Shown: positions 34,472 to 42,117, counted from the stretch's first letter. The stretch: 64,000 nt of DNA from an uncultured Flavobacteriales bacterium (GCA_946479285.1 CAMLFH010000006.1:124001-188000), one strand, 5' to 3'. Numbers and translations are program-made. Notes: a model not told the origin generated them from the sequence alone.

Positions 34472-34479
34472 CAAATTTA
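34472..34479 (-). promoter_or_regulatory. putative -7 box TAAATTTG
   Basis: Exact TAnnTTTG on the minus strand, ending 14 nt before the ATG of the cysteine desulfurase gene (34457). No -33 element recognised. Confidence 0.55.
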
Positions 34480-34502
34480 ATAGATTCAAAGGAAGAAAAC
34501 CA

Positions 34503-35012
34503 CTAATCTTTGCCAAGAAGAAACCGAAATGTTTCTTTTCCTTGGGGAGCTAAAAGCAGGTTTGATAAGAGTAAATGTGTTCGTTCCATTCTTTTGTTGG
34601 CTGATTTTGCTGTAGAAACGTGGTTCAGAATGTAGCGTTTCATTCCGGGAGTAAGCGCATCGAAGCGATCTTTCGATTCCGGCACCTGGATCCAGTATTC
34701 TTTGATTTCTTCAGAAACGGGAACTCCAAATTCGGATTCGTCCTTTTCTAATTGAATGCTTACAACATCTCCCAAAGTTTTCCCGATCTTTTTCAGTCGG
34801 TCTTTTTGAACCGTAATCATACCGCTTCCTTCTCCCAAAGCCAGGATTCCGGCCTGCCAGCTGATCTTAGAATCGAGGGTAATGATCAACCGCTGATTGA
34901 AATCTCCCTTTTCTTTTCTACCCGGAAGCTGCGCCAGGATATCCGGTGTAATTTCTACGAACCAGTAATTCAAATAATCAAGTGCTTTGATGTCTGTTTC
35001 AAATTCAATCAT
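34503..35012 (-). CDS. DUF1905 / YdeI-OmdA-like protein
   Basis: 169 residues from the ATG at 35012 (MIEFETDIKALDYLNYWFVEI). N-terminal half matches DUF1905 (beta-barrel: LPGRKEKGDFNQRLIITLDSKISWQAGILALGEGSGMITVQKDRLKKIGKTLGDVVSIQLEKDE), the C-terminal half (LTPGMKRYILNHVSTAKSANKRMERTHLLL) the YdeI/OmpD-associated bacteriocin-protection helix bundle. No signal peptide, so cytoplasmic; molecular role not established. Downstream lies the cysteine desulfurase on the same strand with a 45-nt gap holding a promoter box. Confidence 0.75.
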   Translation of the reverse strand: MIEFETDIKALDYLNYWFVEITPDILAQLPGRKEKGDFNQRLIITLDSKISWQAGILALGEGSGMITVQKDRLKKIGKTLGDVVSIQLEKDESEFGVPVSEEIKEYWIQVPESKDRFDALTPGMKRYILNHVSTAKSANKRMERTHLLLSNLLLAPQGKETFRFLLGKD

Positions 35013-35070
35013 GGCGTATTCTTGGAAGCATAAAGATAAACATATAACCACTAGGAATATCTGAAGGGCT

Positions 35071-35317
35071 TACCACAAAGACAAGAAGGACACGAAGTTT
35101 TTTTCGTATAATACTTTTTACTACGAAGCTTAAAGATTCATTTGATTATTGGACTTCGCGAGCTCAGTCGCAGATTATAATATGTAGTTAGAGTTCATTT
35201 GGTAAACGTCCCTTTTCTCATTGTGCTTCATGGTAAAAACAAAAAGTTGTCGAAACTGAGCCTGCGAAGTCAATAATCATCCAATAATCTTCGTGTGCCT
35301 GGTGTACCTCGTGGTTA
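35071..35317. repeat. nested inverted-repeat (MITE-like) element
   Basis: The outer pair is accacaaagacaagaagg + acacgaag at 35071-35097 and its inverted relative cttcgtgtgcctggtg + tacctcgtggtt at 35289-35317. The inner pair is gattattggacttcgcgag + ctcagtcgcag at 35144-35173 and its inverted relative at 35249-35278 (gtcgaaactgagcctgcgaa + gtcaataatc). Between the inner arms is ~75 nt of AT-rich unique DNA. No ORF of note. It occupies nearly the whole 344-nt gap upstream of the YdeI-like gene. Confidence 0.75.
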
Positions 35318-35325
35318 ATAAAAAA

Positions 35326-35349
35326 AGCCCTCGATTTTACTCGAAGGCT
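35326..35349 (-). terminator. rho-independent terminator of the VWA gene
   Basis: AGCCCTCGA (35326-35334) pairs with TCGAAGGCT (35341-35349) with one mismatch; on the minus strand it is followed by TTTTTT. Located just after the VWA stop codon at 35357. Confidence 0.82.
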
Positions 35350-35356
35350 CTTCCTC

Positions 35357-36484
35357 TTATTCAACCGTGAATCCTGTTTTTTGAGCGGTAGCAACTAAAG
35401 ATTCAATGATTGCTGATCCAAGATCTTTTTTCGCGTTGGTCTCGGAAATTTTCTTTCTCTCCACAGCGATGTATTCTTCTCGTTTCTTGGAAAGCTCCCC
35501 AATTTGGCTTTGGTATTTGGTTCGATCGGCTTTCTTCGCTTCTATATACTTGTTTTGTTCCTCTTTGGTTTTTCCTTTCAATTCTGCCGGTAAATCTTCT
35601 GTACGAATACTGTCGAGTTTAACTGTTCCGTCTTCCACACCGTCCACTAAATCCCAGCTTGCATTCTTGTAATTGGATTTTGATTTAGCTTCTGCGCGTT
35701 CACTCATCACGGCATATCCTTTTGAGCTTGCATTTTGATCTTCCGCAGCTTGTTTGCTTGCACGATAAATTCCTGTTTTCCCATAACCGATGTAGGTTTT
35801 GTTCAAAGAATCATTTACGGAGATAATCTCTTTATCGTAAGGCGTATCAATGTGCTGGATCTCTTCGTTGGAGTTAATATTGAAATAAGAACCCTGCGTT
35901 TGAAGTGCTCCGTCATACCAGAATTCTTTTACGCCCTGGTCGTAAGCTCCGCAGTAGATCGTGTTCACAATAATGTCTTTTTCTGCTGCTGTCTTCAAAA
36001 TTTTCTTGTAGTCGATTGGTCCCTGGTTGAAAGGTTCGTTTCCTGCAATATAGATCAGGCGTAAATCTGTTGGATTGGGAGACCACTTCAGGTCATTCAT
36101 GGAAGCTTCTATCACAGCTGCGCAGTATTCAGATCCGCCGTTTGTTCTTAAGGAGAAAAGCTGTCCGGAAATTGAATCCAGGTCGGCAATCAGATCGGTG
36201 CGTTTGCGAATCCAGTTCGGAGTTTTGATCTCGTCATTTCCGTAATCATACAAAGCGATTTCCAATTGTGGAGCTTTTCCTTTGTCAGACATTTTGGAAG
36301 CCATGTTGACAATTTTCCAGATCGTAGATTTGGCTTGTTCGATCAAACCTTCCATGCTTCCGGAAGTATCAAATAGAATGGCAATCTGGATTTTACGTGC
36401 TTCATCACTTGGATGAAGAGGCTGAGCCTGTGCGAACTGAATTCCCGCCGCTAAGCTAACAAGTGTAATAAGGATCGATTTCAT
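35357..36484 (-). CDS. exported von Willebrand factor A domain protein
   Basis: 375 residues with signal peptide (MKSILITLVSLAAGIQFAQA). The VWA domain begins IQIAILFDTSGSMEGLIEQAK and has the MIDAS motif DTSGS (Asp38-Ser42 region) and TNGGSEYCA; it extends to about residue 230. The C-terminal ~110 residues are Lys/Glu-rich and look helical (KGKTKEEQNKYIEAKKADRTKYQSQIGELSKKREEYIAVERKKISE). Such periplasmic VWA proteins bind metal-dependent partners, often a protein ligand, but no partner gene is obvious. Followed by its own terminator; preceded by a REP-like hairpin. Confidence 0.85.
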   Translation of the reverse strand: MKSILITLVSLAAGIQFAQAQPLHPSDEARKIQIAILFDTSGSMEGLIEQAKSTIWKIVNMASKMSDKGKAPQLEIALYDYGNDEIKTPNWIRKRTDLIADLDSISGQLFSLRTNGGSEYCAAVIEASMNDLKWSPNPTDLRLIYIAGNEPFNQGPIDYKKILKTAAEKDIIVNTIYCGAYDQGVKEFWYDGALQTQGSYFNINSNEEIQHIDTPYDKEIISVNDSLNKTYIGYGKTGIYRASKQAAEDQNASSKGYAVMSERAEAKSKSNYKNASWDLVDGVEDGTVKLDSIRTEDLPAELKGKTKEEQNKYIEAKKADRTKYQSQIGELSKKREEYIAVERKKISETNAKKDLGSAIIESLVATAQKTGFTVE

Positions 36485-36551
36485 ATCTTGGCGTTTTGAG
36501 TGAATACAACCAGGTTGTGATTCGGTTCAAAACGATGTGAAAAAGAATATG

Positions 36552-36589
36552 AATATGTAGGGGTGGGTCGCGACTCGCTCCTACATATT
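36552..36589. repeat. 38-bp REP-like palindrome with G-U pairs
   Basis: The two 19-nt halves (36552-36570 and 36571-36589) pair with no loop around CGAGTCG-like centre gtcg/cgac. Three of the 19 pairs are G-T and would be G-U in plus-strand RNA, C-A in minus-strand RNA. The ancestral form looks like a GTAGGGGCGGGTCGC repeat. It lies between two minus-strand genes. Confidence 0.75.
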
Positions 36590-36601
36590 TTTAAAAATAA
36601 A

Positions 36602-37075
36602 TTATTCTGATTCTGTCTTCAGCAATGCTTTTCGTTGAGCACGCAGTTCTGTCAACAAGGGTTCCAGTTGTGGAGCTTCTTTGTTGAATTCGATCGTTAC
36701 GCGTTTAGTTCCTTTGAGGGTTTTGATTTCAATGTATTCCGATCCTCCGTCTGCACAATCCGGGCAACCGTAGCTTTCTTCCAGTTTCTCAAAACTTTCC
36801 AGGTTTACTTTCGTGCTCAGGCTTTTCCATTGTGCTTCAGTATAAGCGAATTGTTCTTTTTTGTCCGGGTTTTTCCCTGAATCTACACTGGATTCGATAT
36901 ACTGAACCTGTTCTTCTGAAAAAATGACTTCTTTTCTGCAATATCCGCGACAATGGCCAAAATTTGTACCGTGTGTAATACTTATAATTGCAGTTTCTTC
37001 GGAAACAACCGGTTTGGATGTGTTGCAGGACGAAAATAGGATGAAAAGCGAAAGAAAAGAGAATAGTAATTTCAT
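36602..37075 (-). CDS. lipoprotein with DUF6438-like domain
   Basis: 157 residues from the ATG at 37075, with lipobox LILFSSCNTS. The segment AIISITHGTNFGHCRGYCRKEVIFSEEQVQYIES resembles the DUF6438 pattern in which a GxCxGxC-type cluster is followed by beta strands; a second Cys pair (YGCPDCADGGSEYIEI) follows. No enzymatic motif. First of a minus-strand island of small exported proteins. A TATCTTCG box at 37091-37098 is 15 nt upstream. Function unknown. Confidence 0.65.
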   Translation of the reverse strand: MKLLFSFLSLFILFSSCNTSKPVVSEETAIISITHGTNFGHCRGYCRKEVIFSEEQVQYIESSVDSGKNPDKKEQFAYTEAQWKSLSTKVNLESFEKLEESYGCPDCADGGSEYIEIKTLKGTKRVTIEFNKEAPQLEPLLTELRAQRKALLKTESE

Positions 37076-37090
37076 AATCCGGATTTTTAA

Positions 37091-37098
37091 CGAAGATA
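37091..37098 (-). promoter_or_regulatory. putative -7 box TATCTTCG
   Basis: Near-consensus TAnnTTTG (one mismatch) on the minus strand, ending 15 nt before the ATG of the DUF6438-like lipoprotein gene at 37075. Confidence 0.4.
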
Positions 37099-37154
37099 GC
37101 ACTTTGAAAGTTAAAAGTCAGCAGGAAAAATCGAATTCTTATTCAATAACCACT

Positions 37155-37721
37155 TCAAGCCGATATAAATGATTTATAGTGCTCGATTTTTTTCAAAAGT
37201 CTATCTGCAAGGTATTGGTTTCCGTCTTTCAAATATTCATGAATCACTTGTGCTTCCTGAATATAATTTGCTTTTTTTTCGTCGTTCCAATAGAAAGGCG
37301 GAGCATACAAATTACAAATCCGGTCAGCAAGTTTCACAGCCCAAACTTCTTTTGGCTGCATTTTGATTCGTTCCAGGCTGTCGACCATCTTAGCTTCTTT
37401 ATTTTCAAGCAGCTCATTTTTCGTCAAAGCAAGAACTCCTTTGGCTACCGAAGTACCAAATTGTTCTTCGATCATTTCAAAAGTTGCCTCCGTATCTTCG
37501 ATGGTATCGTGAAGAACAGCACATAGTATTCCTAACTCTTCATTCCAGCCACTTTCCTGATTGAATGCATTTTGGACTTCAAAGACCACGCTTCCAATGT
37601 GATTGATGTATTCGATTTGTTCTCCTTCCTTTTTTCCTCCGTAGAATTGTCCGCTGTGGAGAATGCTTGCAAATTGCCAGGCTTCCTGGAGTTTATTGAT
37701 GAATGGGTATTGATCGCTCAT
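37155..37721 (-). CDS. HD-domain protein, RelA/SpoT hydrolase-like
   Basis: 188 residues. HSGQFYGG, EYINHIGSVVF, ILCAVLHDTIEDTEAT (the HDxxED signature, residues about 70-77) and VWAVKLADRICNL (final Asp) are the metal-binding blocks of the HD superfamily as arranged in the (p)ppGpp hydrolase domain of SpoT. There is no synthetase or TGS domain, so it resembles a stand-alone small alarmone hydrolase (Mesh1-like). Substrate is not proven. A TAATTTCA sequence 4 nt before the ATG is a weak match to the promoter box. Confidence 0.8.
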   Translation of the reverse strand: MSDQYPFINKLQEAWQFASILHSGQFYGGKKEGEQIEYINHIGSVVFEVQNAFNQESGWNEELGILCAVLHDTIEDTEATFEMIEEQFGTSVAKGVLALTKNELLENKEAKMVDSLERIKMQPKEVWAVKLADRICNLYAPPFYWNDEKKANYIQEAQVIHEYLKDGNQYLADRLLKKIEHYKSFISA

Positions 37722-37794
37722 CCTGTGAAATTAATCATTTGGAATTCAAATAAACGTTGAGTGGTACGTATTTATCCAAAGTATCCGGAAAAGG

Positions 37795-38085
37795 TTATTT
37801 AACCTTTGTGATCTCGATCCAGCTTTCATATTCATGAAGCATGAAACAAACCGGCTGGTCATTTGCGGTACCGTCACAGGAAGATAATTTCTTGTATGAA
37901 GCCTTGATTTCCTGTCCGTGTTTGTAATTGCTGATTTTTTCGATATTACAAACGCGGTAATCCTTCCCGTCGAAATTCAGATAAACTCCGGTACAATCAC
38001 GTACAACAGTAGCGTTTGTTGTTTTGCCGCAGGATACTGCCACCAACAAAAAAAATAGTAAACAGGTAAAAACAGTTCTTTTCAT
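37795..38085 (-). CDS. small exported protein of unknown function (lipoprotein)
   Basis: 96 residues; signal ending in a lipobox-like LLVAVSCGKT. The mature part (VVRDCTGVYLNFDGKDYRVCNIEKISNYKHGQEIKASYKKLSSCDG ... MLHEYESWIEITKV) has four cysteines and an OB-fold-like strand pattern. I do not recognise the family. It shares strand and size class with its neighbours. TAACTTAT 4 nt before the ATG is only a weak promoter-box match. Confidence 0.6.
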   Translation of the reverse strand: MKRTVFTCLLFFLLVAVSCGKTTNATVVRDCTGVYLNFDGKDYRVCNIEKISNYKHGQEIKASYKKLSSCDGTANDQPVCFMLHEYESWIEITKVK

Positions 38086-38129
38086 GGATATAAGTTAGAG
38101 AGAATGAATGAAAAATCCAAAAGTTTAAA

Positions 38130-38930
38130 CTAGCACCCAACGCTTGTGTGCGAAGCGCTTTGTTTTACAACCTGACCTATTGCCGCTTGTTTTGAAAGAT
38201 AGATCGTTGGAACTACAGCATTGTAATGGTGTGAGTTATTCAGGATGAAATCTGCGATACCATCATTATCCAAATCACCTGCAAAAACCAGAACCACCAT
38301 GTTATCGTCAAAGTTGTCGTGTTCGGAAAGCAGACTTTTGCAGTGTTTTCCATTAATTGTTGCTGTTACATAAAGCTTGTAATTCGAGACAATGTACCAA
38401 TCGCTGTCTTCGGATTCTTTCTCCTTATTTCCGGTAGCATACAATTTGTAATCAATTCCTAGGTAGCGAAATGAAACTGCTTCATCGGGATAAATAGATT
38501 GCTTTGAAATGACTGCTTTTCGAACTTTTTGTTCTTTGAAACGGGAAGTAGGAGCAATGAGGATCAAATTGGTGTCTTTGTTCGGAACAGTAAGTTCCCA
38601 AGCGCTTTTTTGATTTTCTTCATCTAATACAGGATCGTTGACTTGTGCAGCCCGAATTTTTGTCTGTTTCAGGTAGTAGCCGTTTGGTCCCTTAAAAAGC
38701 CCGATCCATTTCAAACTGCTTACATCGGAGGAAACCTCGTCATTGTGAAATATGCCCGTTGTTATAATTCTGAAGGGAATTGTATCCGAATCATTTAGCG
38801 ACTTTTCCTCATTTTCAGTGTTTATTTTTGCTTTTAATTCGGTTTTAACTTCTTTTTGGTCGCTTTTGGGTGTGTCACTACAGGAACTCAAAACCACGAT
38901 TGGAAGTAAAACAAGGATGATTTTTCTCAT
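38130..38930 (-). CDS. lipoprotein with a calcium-binding-like repeat
   Basis: 266 residues; lipobox LPIVVLSSCSDT. The body is polar with no recognised domain until VVLVFAGDLDNDGIADFILNNSHHY (about residues 222-246), where DLDNDGIAD has the DxDxDG arrangement of calcium-binding FG-GAP or EF-hand-like loops. The protein is a predicted envelope protein of unknown function. It is preceded by 6 nt and followed by 44 nt of non-coding sequence in the minus-strand island. Confidence 0.6.
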   Translation of the reverse strand: MRKIILVLLPIVVLSSCSDTPKSDQKEVKTELKAKINTENEEKSLNDSDTIPFRIITTGIFHNDEVSSDVSSLKWIGLFKGPNGYYLKQTKIRAAQVNDPVLDEENQKSAWELTVPNKDTNLILIAPTSRFKEQKVRKAVISKQSIYPDEAVSFRYLGIDYKLYATGNKEKESEDSDWYIVSNYKLYVTATINGKHCKSLLSEHDNFDDNMVVLVFAGDLDNDGIADFILNNSHHYNAVVPTIYLSKQAAIGQVVKQSASHTSVGC

Positions 38931-38935
38931 AGCAT

Positions 38936-39319
38936 TCAGCCCCTTAAATTCAAATAGCTAAAATACGCTTTGAAAGCCTTGGAAAAGAAGAGGTGATAAA
39001 TTCCGATGGAATAAATGATAGTCATGACAATCAACGGAATTTTATAAATCAGCGGAACCGGAATAAGCAGTGAAATTAGTCCCAGGACTGCTGCCAGGAT
39101 CATGAGAATTCCCATGGTTAGCCGGGCCCAGTTTTTCCCCTGTATGATGAAATACATGAGAAAGCCTGTCAATCCGAACCGGATAATTTGCTGGAACAGC
39201 TTTTTAAGGTCTTGCGGCATGTATAACTGATAGAAAATGATAATGTAAAGTGAAATGAGCAGTAAACTCACAAAAATGCCGATTGTTTGACGTCTCCCTT
39301 GTCTGATTAATGGATTCAT
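38936..39319 (-). CDS. small membrane protein, about four helices
   Basis: 127 residues from the ATG at 39319; the frame extends to a TTG at 39340, which is less likely. It contains about four hydrophobic segments (IGIFVSLLLISLYIIIFYQLY, IIRFGLTGFLMYFIIQG, LTMGILMILAAVLGLISLLI, VPLIYKIPLIVMTIIYSIGIYHLFF). No family recognised. A TATATTTG box (39338-39345) is 18 nt upstream, so it has its own promoter. Confidence 0.65.
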   Translation of the reverse strand: MNPLIRQGRRQTIGIFVSLLLISLYIIIFYQLYMPQDLKKLFQQIIRFGLTGFLMYFIIQGKNWARLTMGILMILAAVLGLISLLIPVPLIYKIPLIVMTIIYSIGIYHLFFSKAFKAYFSYLNLRG

Positions 39320-39337
39320 TGTGGATTTTTTGTTTCT

Positions 39338-39345
39338 CAAATATA
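39338..39345 (-). promoter_or_regulatory. putative -7 box TATATTTG
   Basis: Exact match to TAnnTTTG on the minus strand, 18 nt before the ATG at 39319. Confidence 0.5.
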
Positions 39346-39365
39346 CATTATTTGGAAGGATGTTC

Positions 39366-39938
39366 TTAGCCCGGAGTTCCGATATCTCTCACTTTCCAGA
39401 TTAACTCATTTTTGATTTCAATTTTTTTTCCGGTCTTCGGATCTCTAAAAAGCAAGTTCTTAATGAAAATACTTTGGCGGTAATTCAGAAGCCCGTTTTC
39501 AGAACTCGAATCACTGTATCCGATCATAAATTCTCCTTTGACAGCGTGTAAATGGCGTGTAACTACAGGTGGTCCGTTTTCCATTCTAATTATAATATCT
39601 GAGCAATAATTAGTTAGACTGGCATTTTTTTTATCATAGATAATAAGTTCGGTTAGCAAACTTCCGCTTAGACTGTCAAGGGTAATGTGATGACATTTTC
39701 CGGGTGACGGGGAAAACTTCGGATTAATGCGAAGAACATATTGATTGTTGACGAGTTTATAAACCGATTGCCCGCAAGCAATACTTTCTCCGGCTTTTGT
39801 GGTGTCAATACCCGCAAAACAAGGCATTGGAACCGTAATCGGTTCTTCCGCACGGAACTTATCCGTCTTTTTAGAGGTTTGTTGATTGGTACATGCCGCA
39901 AGTAAAACGATTGTGAGCAGGTAGTAAAGCTTTTTCAT
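39366..39938 (-). CDS. lipoprotein of unknown function
   Basis: 190 residues; lipobox LTIVLLAACTNQ. The mature part is beta-rich and contains two conserved-looking segments, CFAGIDTTKAGESIACGQSVYKLV and RHLHAVKGEFMIGYSDSSSENG, but matches nothing I can name. It lies in the same minus-strand island as its neighbours, upstream of the membrane protein gene with a 46-nt gap. Confidence 0.6.
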   Translation of the reverse strand: MKKLYYLLTIVLLAACTNQQTSKKTDKFRAEEPITVPMPCFAGIDTTKAGESIACGQSVYKLVNNQYVLRINPKFSPSPGKCHHITLDSLSGSLLTELIIYDKKNASLTNYCSDIIIRMENGPPVVTRHLHAVKGEFMIGYSDSSSENGLLNYRQSIFIKNLLFRDPKTGKKIEIKNELIWKVRDIGTPG

Positions 39939-39971
39939 CGGTTTTGTTTATTGATTGGTGGATGAAGGTCG

Positions 39972-40433
39972 TTAATTATTCTTTTCGATTCCATTTTTCA
40001 GCAAAACAACTGTTCCGTTCCAATAAAACTCCAAATGCTTGTAGATTTCTATTGTTGGGAAATTCTCCGCTTCAACCGTCAACTCGGTTCCTTTTTCTTC
40101 GGGAACCAATCTAAAAGTAATGGTCGTGTAATTCTCAGCAATGTCTTTCAAATTCGACATCGAACTCAGGTATTCGTATTGAAAAACACGTTCCGGATCA
40201 AATTGAAGTATGGTTCCTTTGTTCTCAAATTGCAAATGATGAAACGCTTTAACAGTAAATGGACTTCCCACTTTCCAATCGCTGATTACCTCAATGTTCA
40301 TTTCCGGGTCACCCATCCATTTTTTCATCAAGTCGGGAGAGGTAAGGTATTTCCAAACTTTAGAAGGTGAAGCTTGAATTGAGATGCTCTTTTCGATGTG
40401 CTGGGGATAATCGGATAATTCGTAAATCGGCAT
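39972..40433 (-). CDS. SRPBCC/START-domain protein (AHSA1-like)
   Basis: 153 residues from the ATG at 40433. The body IEKSISIQASPSKVWKYLTSPDLMKKWMGDPEMNIEVISDWKVGSPFTV ... EYLSSMSNLKDIAENYTTITFRLVPEEKGTELTVEAENFPTIEIYKHLEFYWNGTVVLLKN is the helix-grip fold of activator-of-Hsp90-like proteins. It binds a hydrophobic ligand or a partner; role unknown. The first ten residues (MPIYELSDYP) fall in an attcgtaatt-like word array, so the start codon appears to be provided by a repeat. Confidence 0.78.
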   Translation of the reverse strand: MPIYELSDYPQHIEKSISIQASPSKVWKYLTSPDLMKKWMGDPEMNIEVISDWKVGSPFTVKAFHHLQFENKGTILQFDPERVFQYEYLSSMSNLKDIAENYTTITFRLVPEEKGTELTVEAENFPTIEIYKHLEFYWNGTVVLLKNGIEKNN

Positions 40434-40445
40434 TCGCAATTCTAA
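40412..40445. repeat. attcgtaatt word array overlapping a gene start
   Basis: Words ggataattcgt, aaatcggcattcgcaatt, ctaatt in 34 nt, overlapping the first codons of the SRPBCC gene and ending at the stop codon of the DUF4440 gene. Confidence 0.55.
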
Positions 40446-40934
40446 TTATTTCTGGTGATCATAACTCAATCCGGATTTCAATTTCCATTTCCCGTCTTCA
40501 ATAATCCATACGTGTGTAAACTTTGCAATACTGGCATATTGCTCGGGTTTTCCATCCATCTTTTCATAAAAACGATGTTCGCCGTATTGGATAGCTCCGT
40601 AAAGTTCTCCATTGTCATAAAGCGGGAAAATTTTTACGCTTTCCAGAATGAGTTCTCTTCTGGATTGGTATGTTTCCGGTGATTTGCACAAACCGTTTTT
40701 CAGGTCGCTCAGGAATTGTTTGCGGTCCGAAATTCCGGATTTATCGTGAAAGAACTCAAAGTTTACACTGACCAGTTTTTCAAATTGAGAGATGTCGCAG
40801 GTATTGAAGCCAATGTTGAATAACAAACTGTCTTTCGAAAGAATGGTTTTGTAAAGAATGGAATTCGGTTCAACCTGGGCGGAAGCAAAAAAAGAAAACG
40901 AACTTAATAAAAGGATAAACAGGTGTTTTGCCAT
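40446..40934 (-). CDS. exported DUF4440/NTF2-like protein
   Basis: 162 residues with a signal peptide (MAKHLFILLLSSFSFFASAQ). NTF2-like fold: NIGFNTCDISQFEKLVSVNFEFFHDKSGISDRKQFLSDLKNG near the start and EQYASIAKFTHVWIIEDGKWKLKSGLSYDH at the end, the latter being the characteristic DUF4440 ending. These small domains often bind ligands or act as enzymes, but no catalytic residue is obvious. It is divergent from recF, separated by an 88-nt gap with a word array and the recF promoter box. Confidence 0.78.
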   Translation of the reverse strand: MAKHLFILLLSSFSFFASAQVEPNSILYKTILSKDSLLFNIGFNTCDISQFEKLVSVNFEFFHDKSGISDRKQFLSDLKNGLCKSPETYQSRRELILESVKIFPLYDNGELYGAIQYGEHRFYEKMDGKPEQYASIAKFTHVWIIEDGKWKLKSGLSYDHQK

Positions 40935-40989
40935 AATGATTCACAATTTCAATACTGAAAATTACAAGATTAAATCCGAATTCAATGGG

Positions 40990-41018
40990 TAATTAGTAAT
41001 TCGCAATTCGTAATTTTG
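40990..41018. repeat. attcgtaatt word array ending in the recF box
   Basis: Words taattagtaattcgc and aattcgtaatttt; the last eight bases are the TAATTTTG box of recF. Confidence 0.65.
41011..41018 (+). promoter_or_regulatory. putative -7 box TAATTTTG of recF
   Basis: Exact TAnnTTTG, formed by the end of an attcgtaatt array, ending 4 nt (CAAC) before the recF ATG at 41023. Predicts a leaderless recF mRNA. Confidence 0.55.
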
Positions 41019-41022
41019 CAAC

Positions 41023-42117
41023 ATGTTCGTCGAATCCCTCTCATTAGTCAATTTCCGCAATCATTCTGAAGCTGAATTTCAGTTTGAAGCCGGCGTGAAT
41101 TGCATTGTAGGGAAAAATGGTTCGGGGAAAACGAATGTGCTCGACGCGGTTCATTATTTGAGCATGTGCCGCTCTTACCTGAATCCCACAGACAAACAAA
41201 ATATCCGTTTCAACGAGCAGTTTTTTGTGATCCAGGGCTGCTGGATGAAAGACGAACAACCATTCAATTTGTATTGCGGCGTGAAAGCCGGTGCGAAGAA
41301 GGTTTTCAAAAAGAACAAAAAAGAATACGACCGCCTGGCAGATCACATCGGGCATTTCCCGGTAGTGATGATCTCGCCTTACGATACGGATTTGATTTCC
41401 GAAGGAAGTGAAGTGCGTAGAAAGTGGATGGACGGAATTATTTCCCAGTTCGACCACGAATACCTGAATGATCTGCAGCGCTACAACAAAGTACTCGACC
41501 AGCGAAATGCTTTATTGAAACTGCAATTTGAGAATGGTTTCTTTGAACGCGAATCCATCGAAATTTGGGATGAACAATTGATCCGTTACGGAACAGCCAT
41601 CCACCATAAACGGGTTACATTCATTGAAGCTTTTATTCCTTTGTTCCAGCATTATTACAAGTGGATTTCACAGGAGCAGGAAGCTGTTTCTCTGAACTAC
41701 GAATCCAAATTGTCTGAAACGGATTTCCGGACTTTAATTGCTCAGGCTTATCCGAAAGATATGCGGGTTCATTATACTTCGGTTGGAATTCACAAAGACG
41801 ACATCACTTTTCTCCTGGAAGGATTGCCCATTAAGCGTTTCGGTTCGCAGGGACAGCAAAAGAGTTTCCTCATTGCTTTGCGGTTGGCGCAGTTCGACTG
41901 GTTGAAAGAACGGCTTAAACAAACTCCGATCTTGTTATTGGACGATATTTTCGATAAATTAGACAACTTGCGGGTGGCACAATTGATGGCTTTGGTTTCT
42001 AAGAATACTTTTGGTCAGGTGCTCGTAACAGATACGGACGAAAACCGCGTTTCAGCTATTTTTGATACGATACAGGTAAAACCGAAAATGATCATTTTTA
42101 ATTCAGAGTTGGTATGA
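41023..42117 (+). CDS. recF: DNA replication and repair protein RecF
   Basis: 364 residues, normal RecF length. Starts MFVESLSLVNFRNHSEAEF, the standard RecF N-terminus, followed by the Walker A site GKNGSGKT (30-37) with NVLDAVHYLSMCRS, the ABC signature region GSQGQQKSFLIALRLAQ and Walker B LLLDDIFDKLD. RecF loads RecA at single-strand gaps with RecO and RecR. The reliable N-terminus fixes the start codon and thereby the 4-nt distance to the promoter box. It overlaps the DciA-like gene by 4 nt (ATGA). Confidence 0.95.
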   Translation: MFVESLSLVNFRNHSEAEFQFEAGVNCIVGKNGSGKTNVLDAVHYLSMCRSYLNPTDKQNIRFNEQFFVIQGCWMKDEQPFNLYCGVKAGAKKVFKKNKKEYDRLADHIGHFPVVMISPYDTDLISEGSEVRRKWMDGIISQFDHEYLNDLQRYNKVLDQRNALLKLQFENGFFERESIEIWDEQLIRYGTAIHHKRVTFIEAFIPLFQHYYKWISQEQEAVSLNYESKLSETDFRTLIAQAYPKDMRVHYTSVGIHKDDITFLLEGLPIKRFGSQGQQKSFLIALRLAQFDWLKERLKQTPILLLDDIFDKLDNLRVAQLMALVSKNTFGQVLVTDTDENRVSAIFDTIQVKPKMIIFNSELV

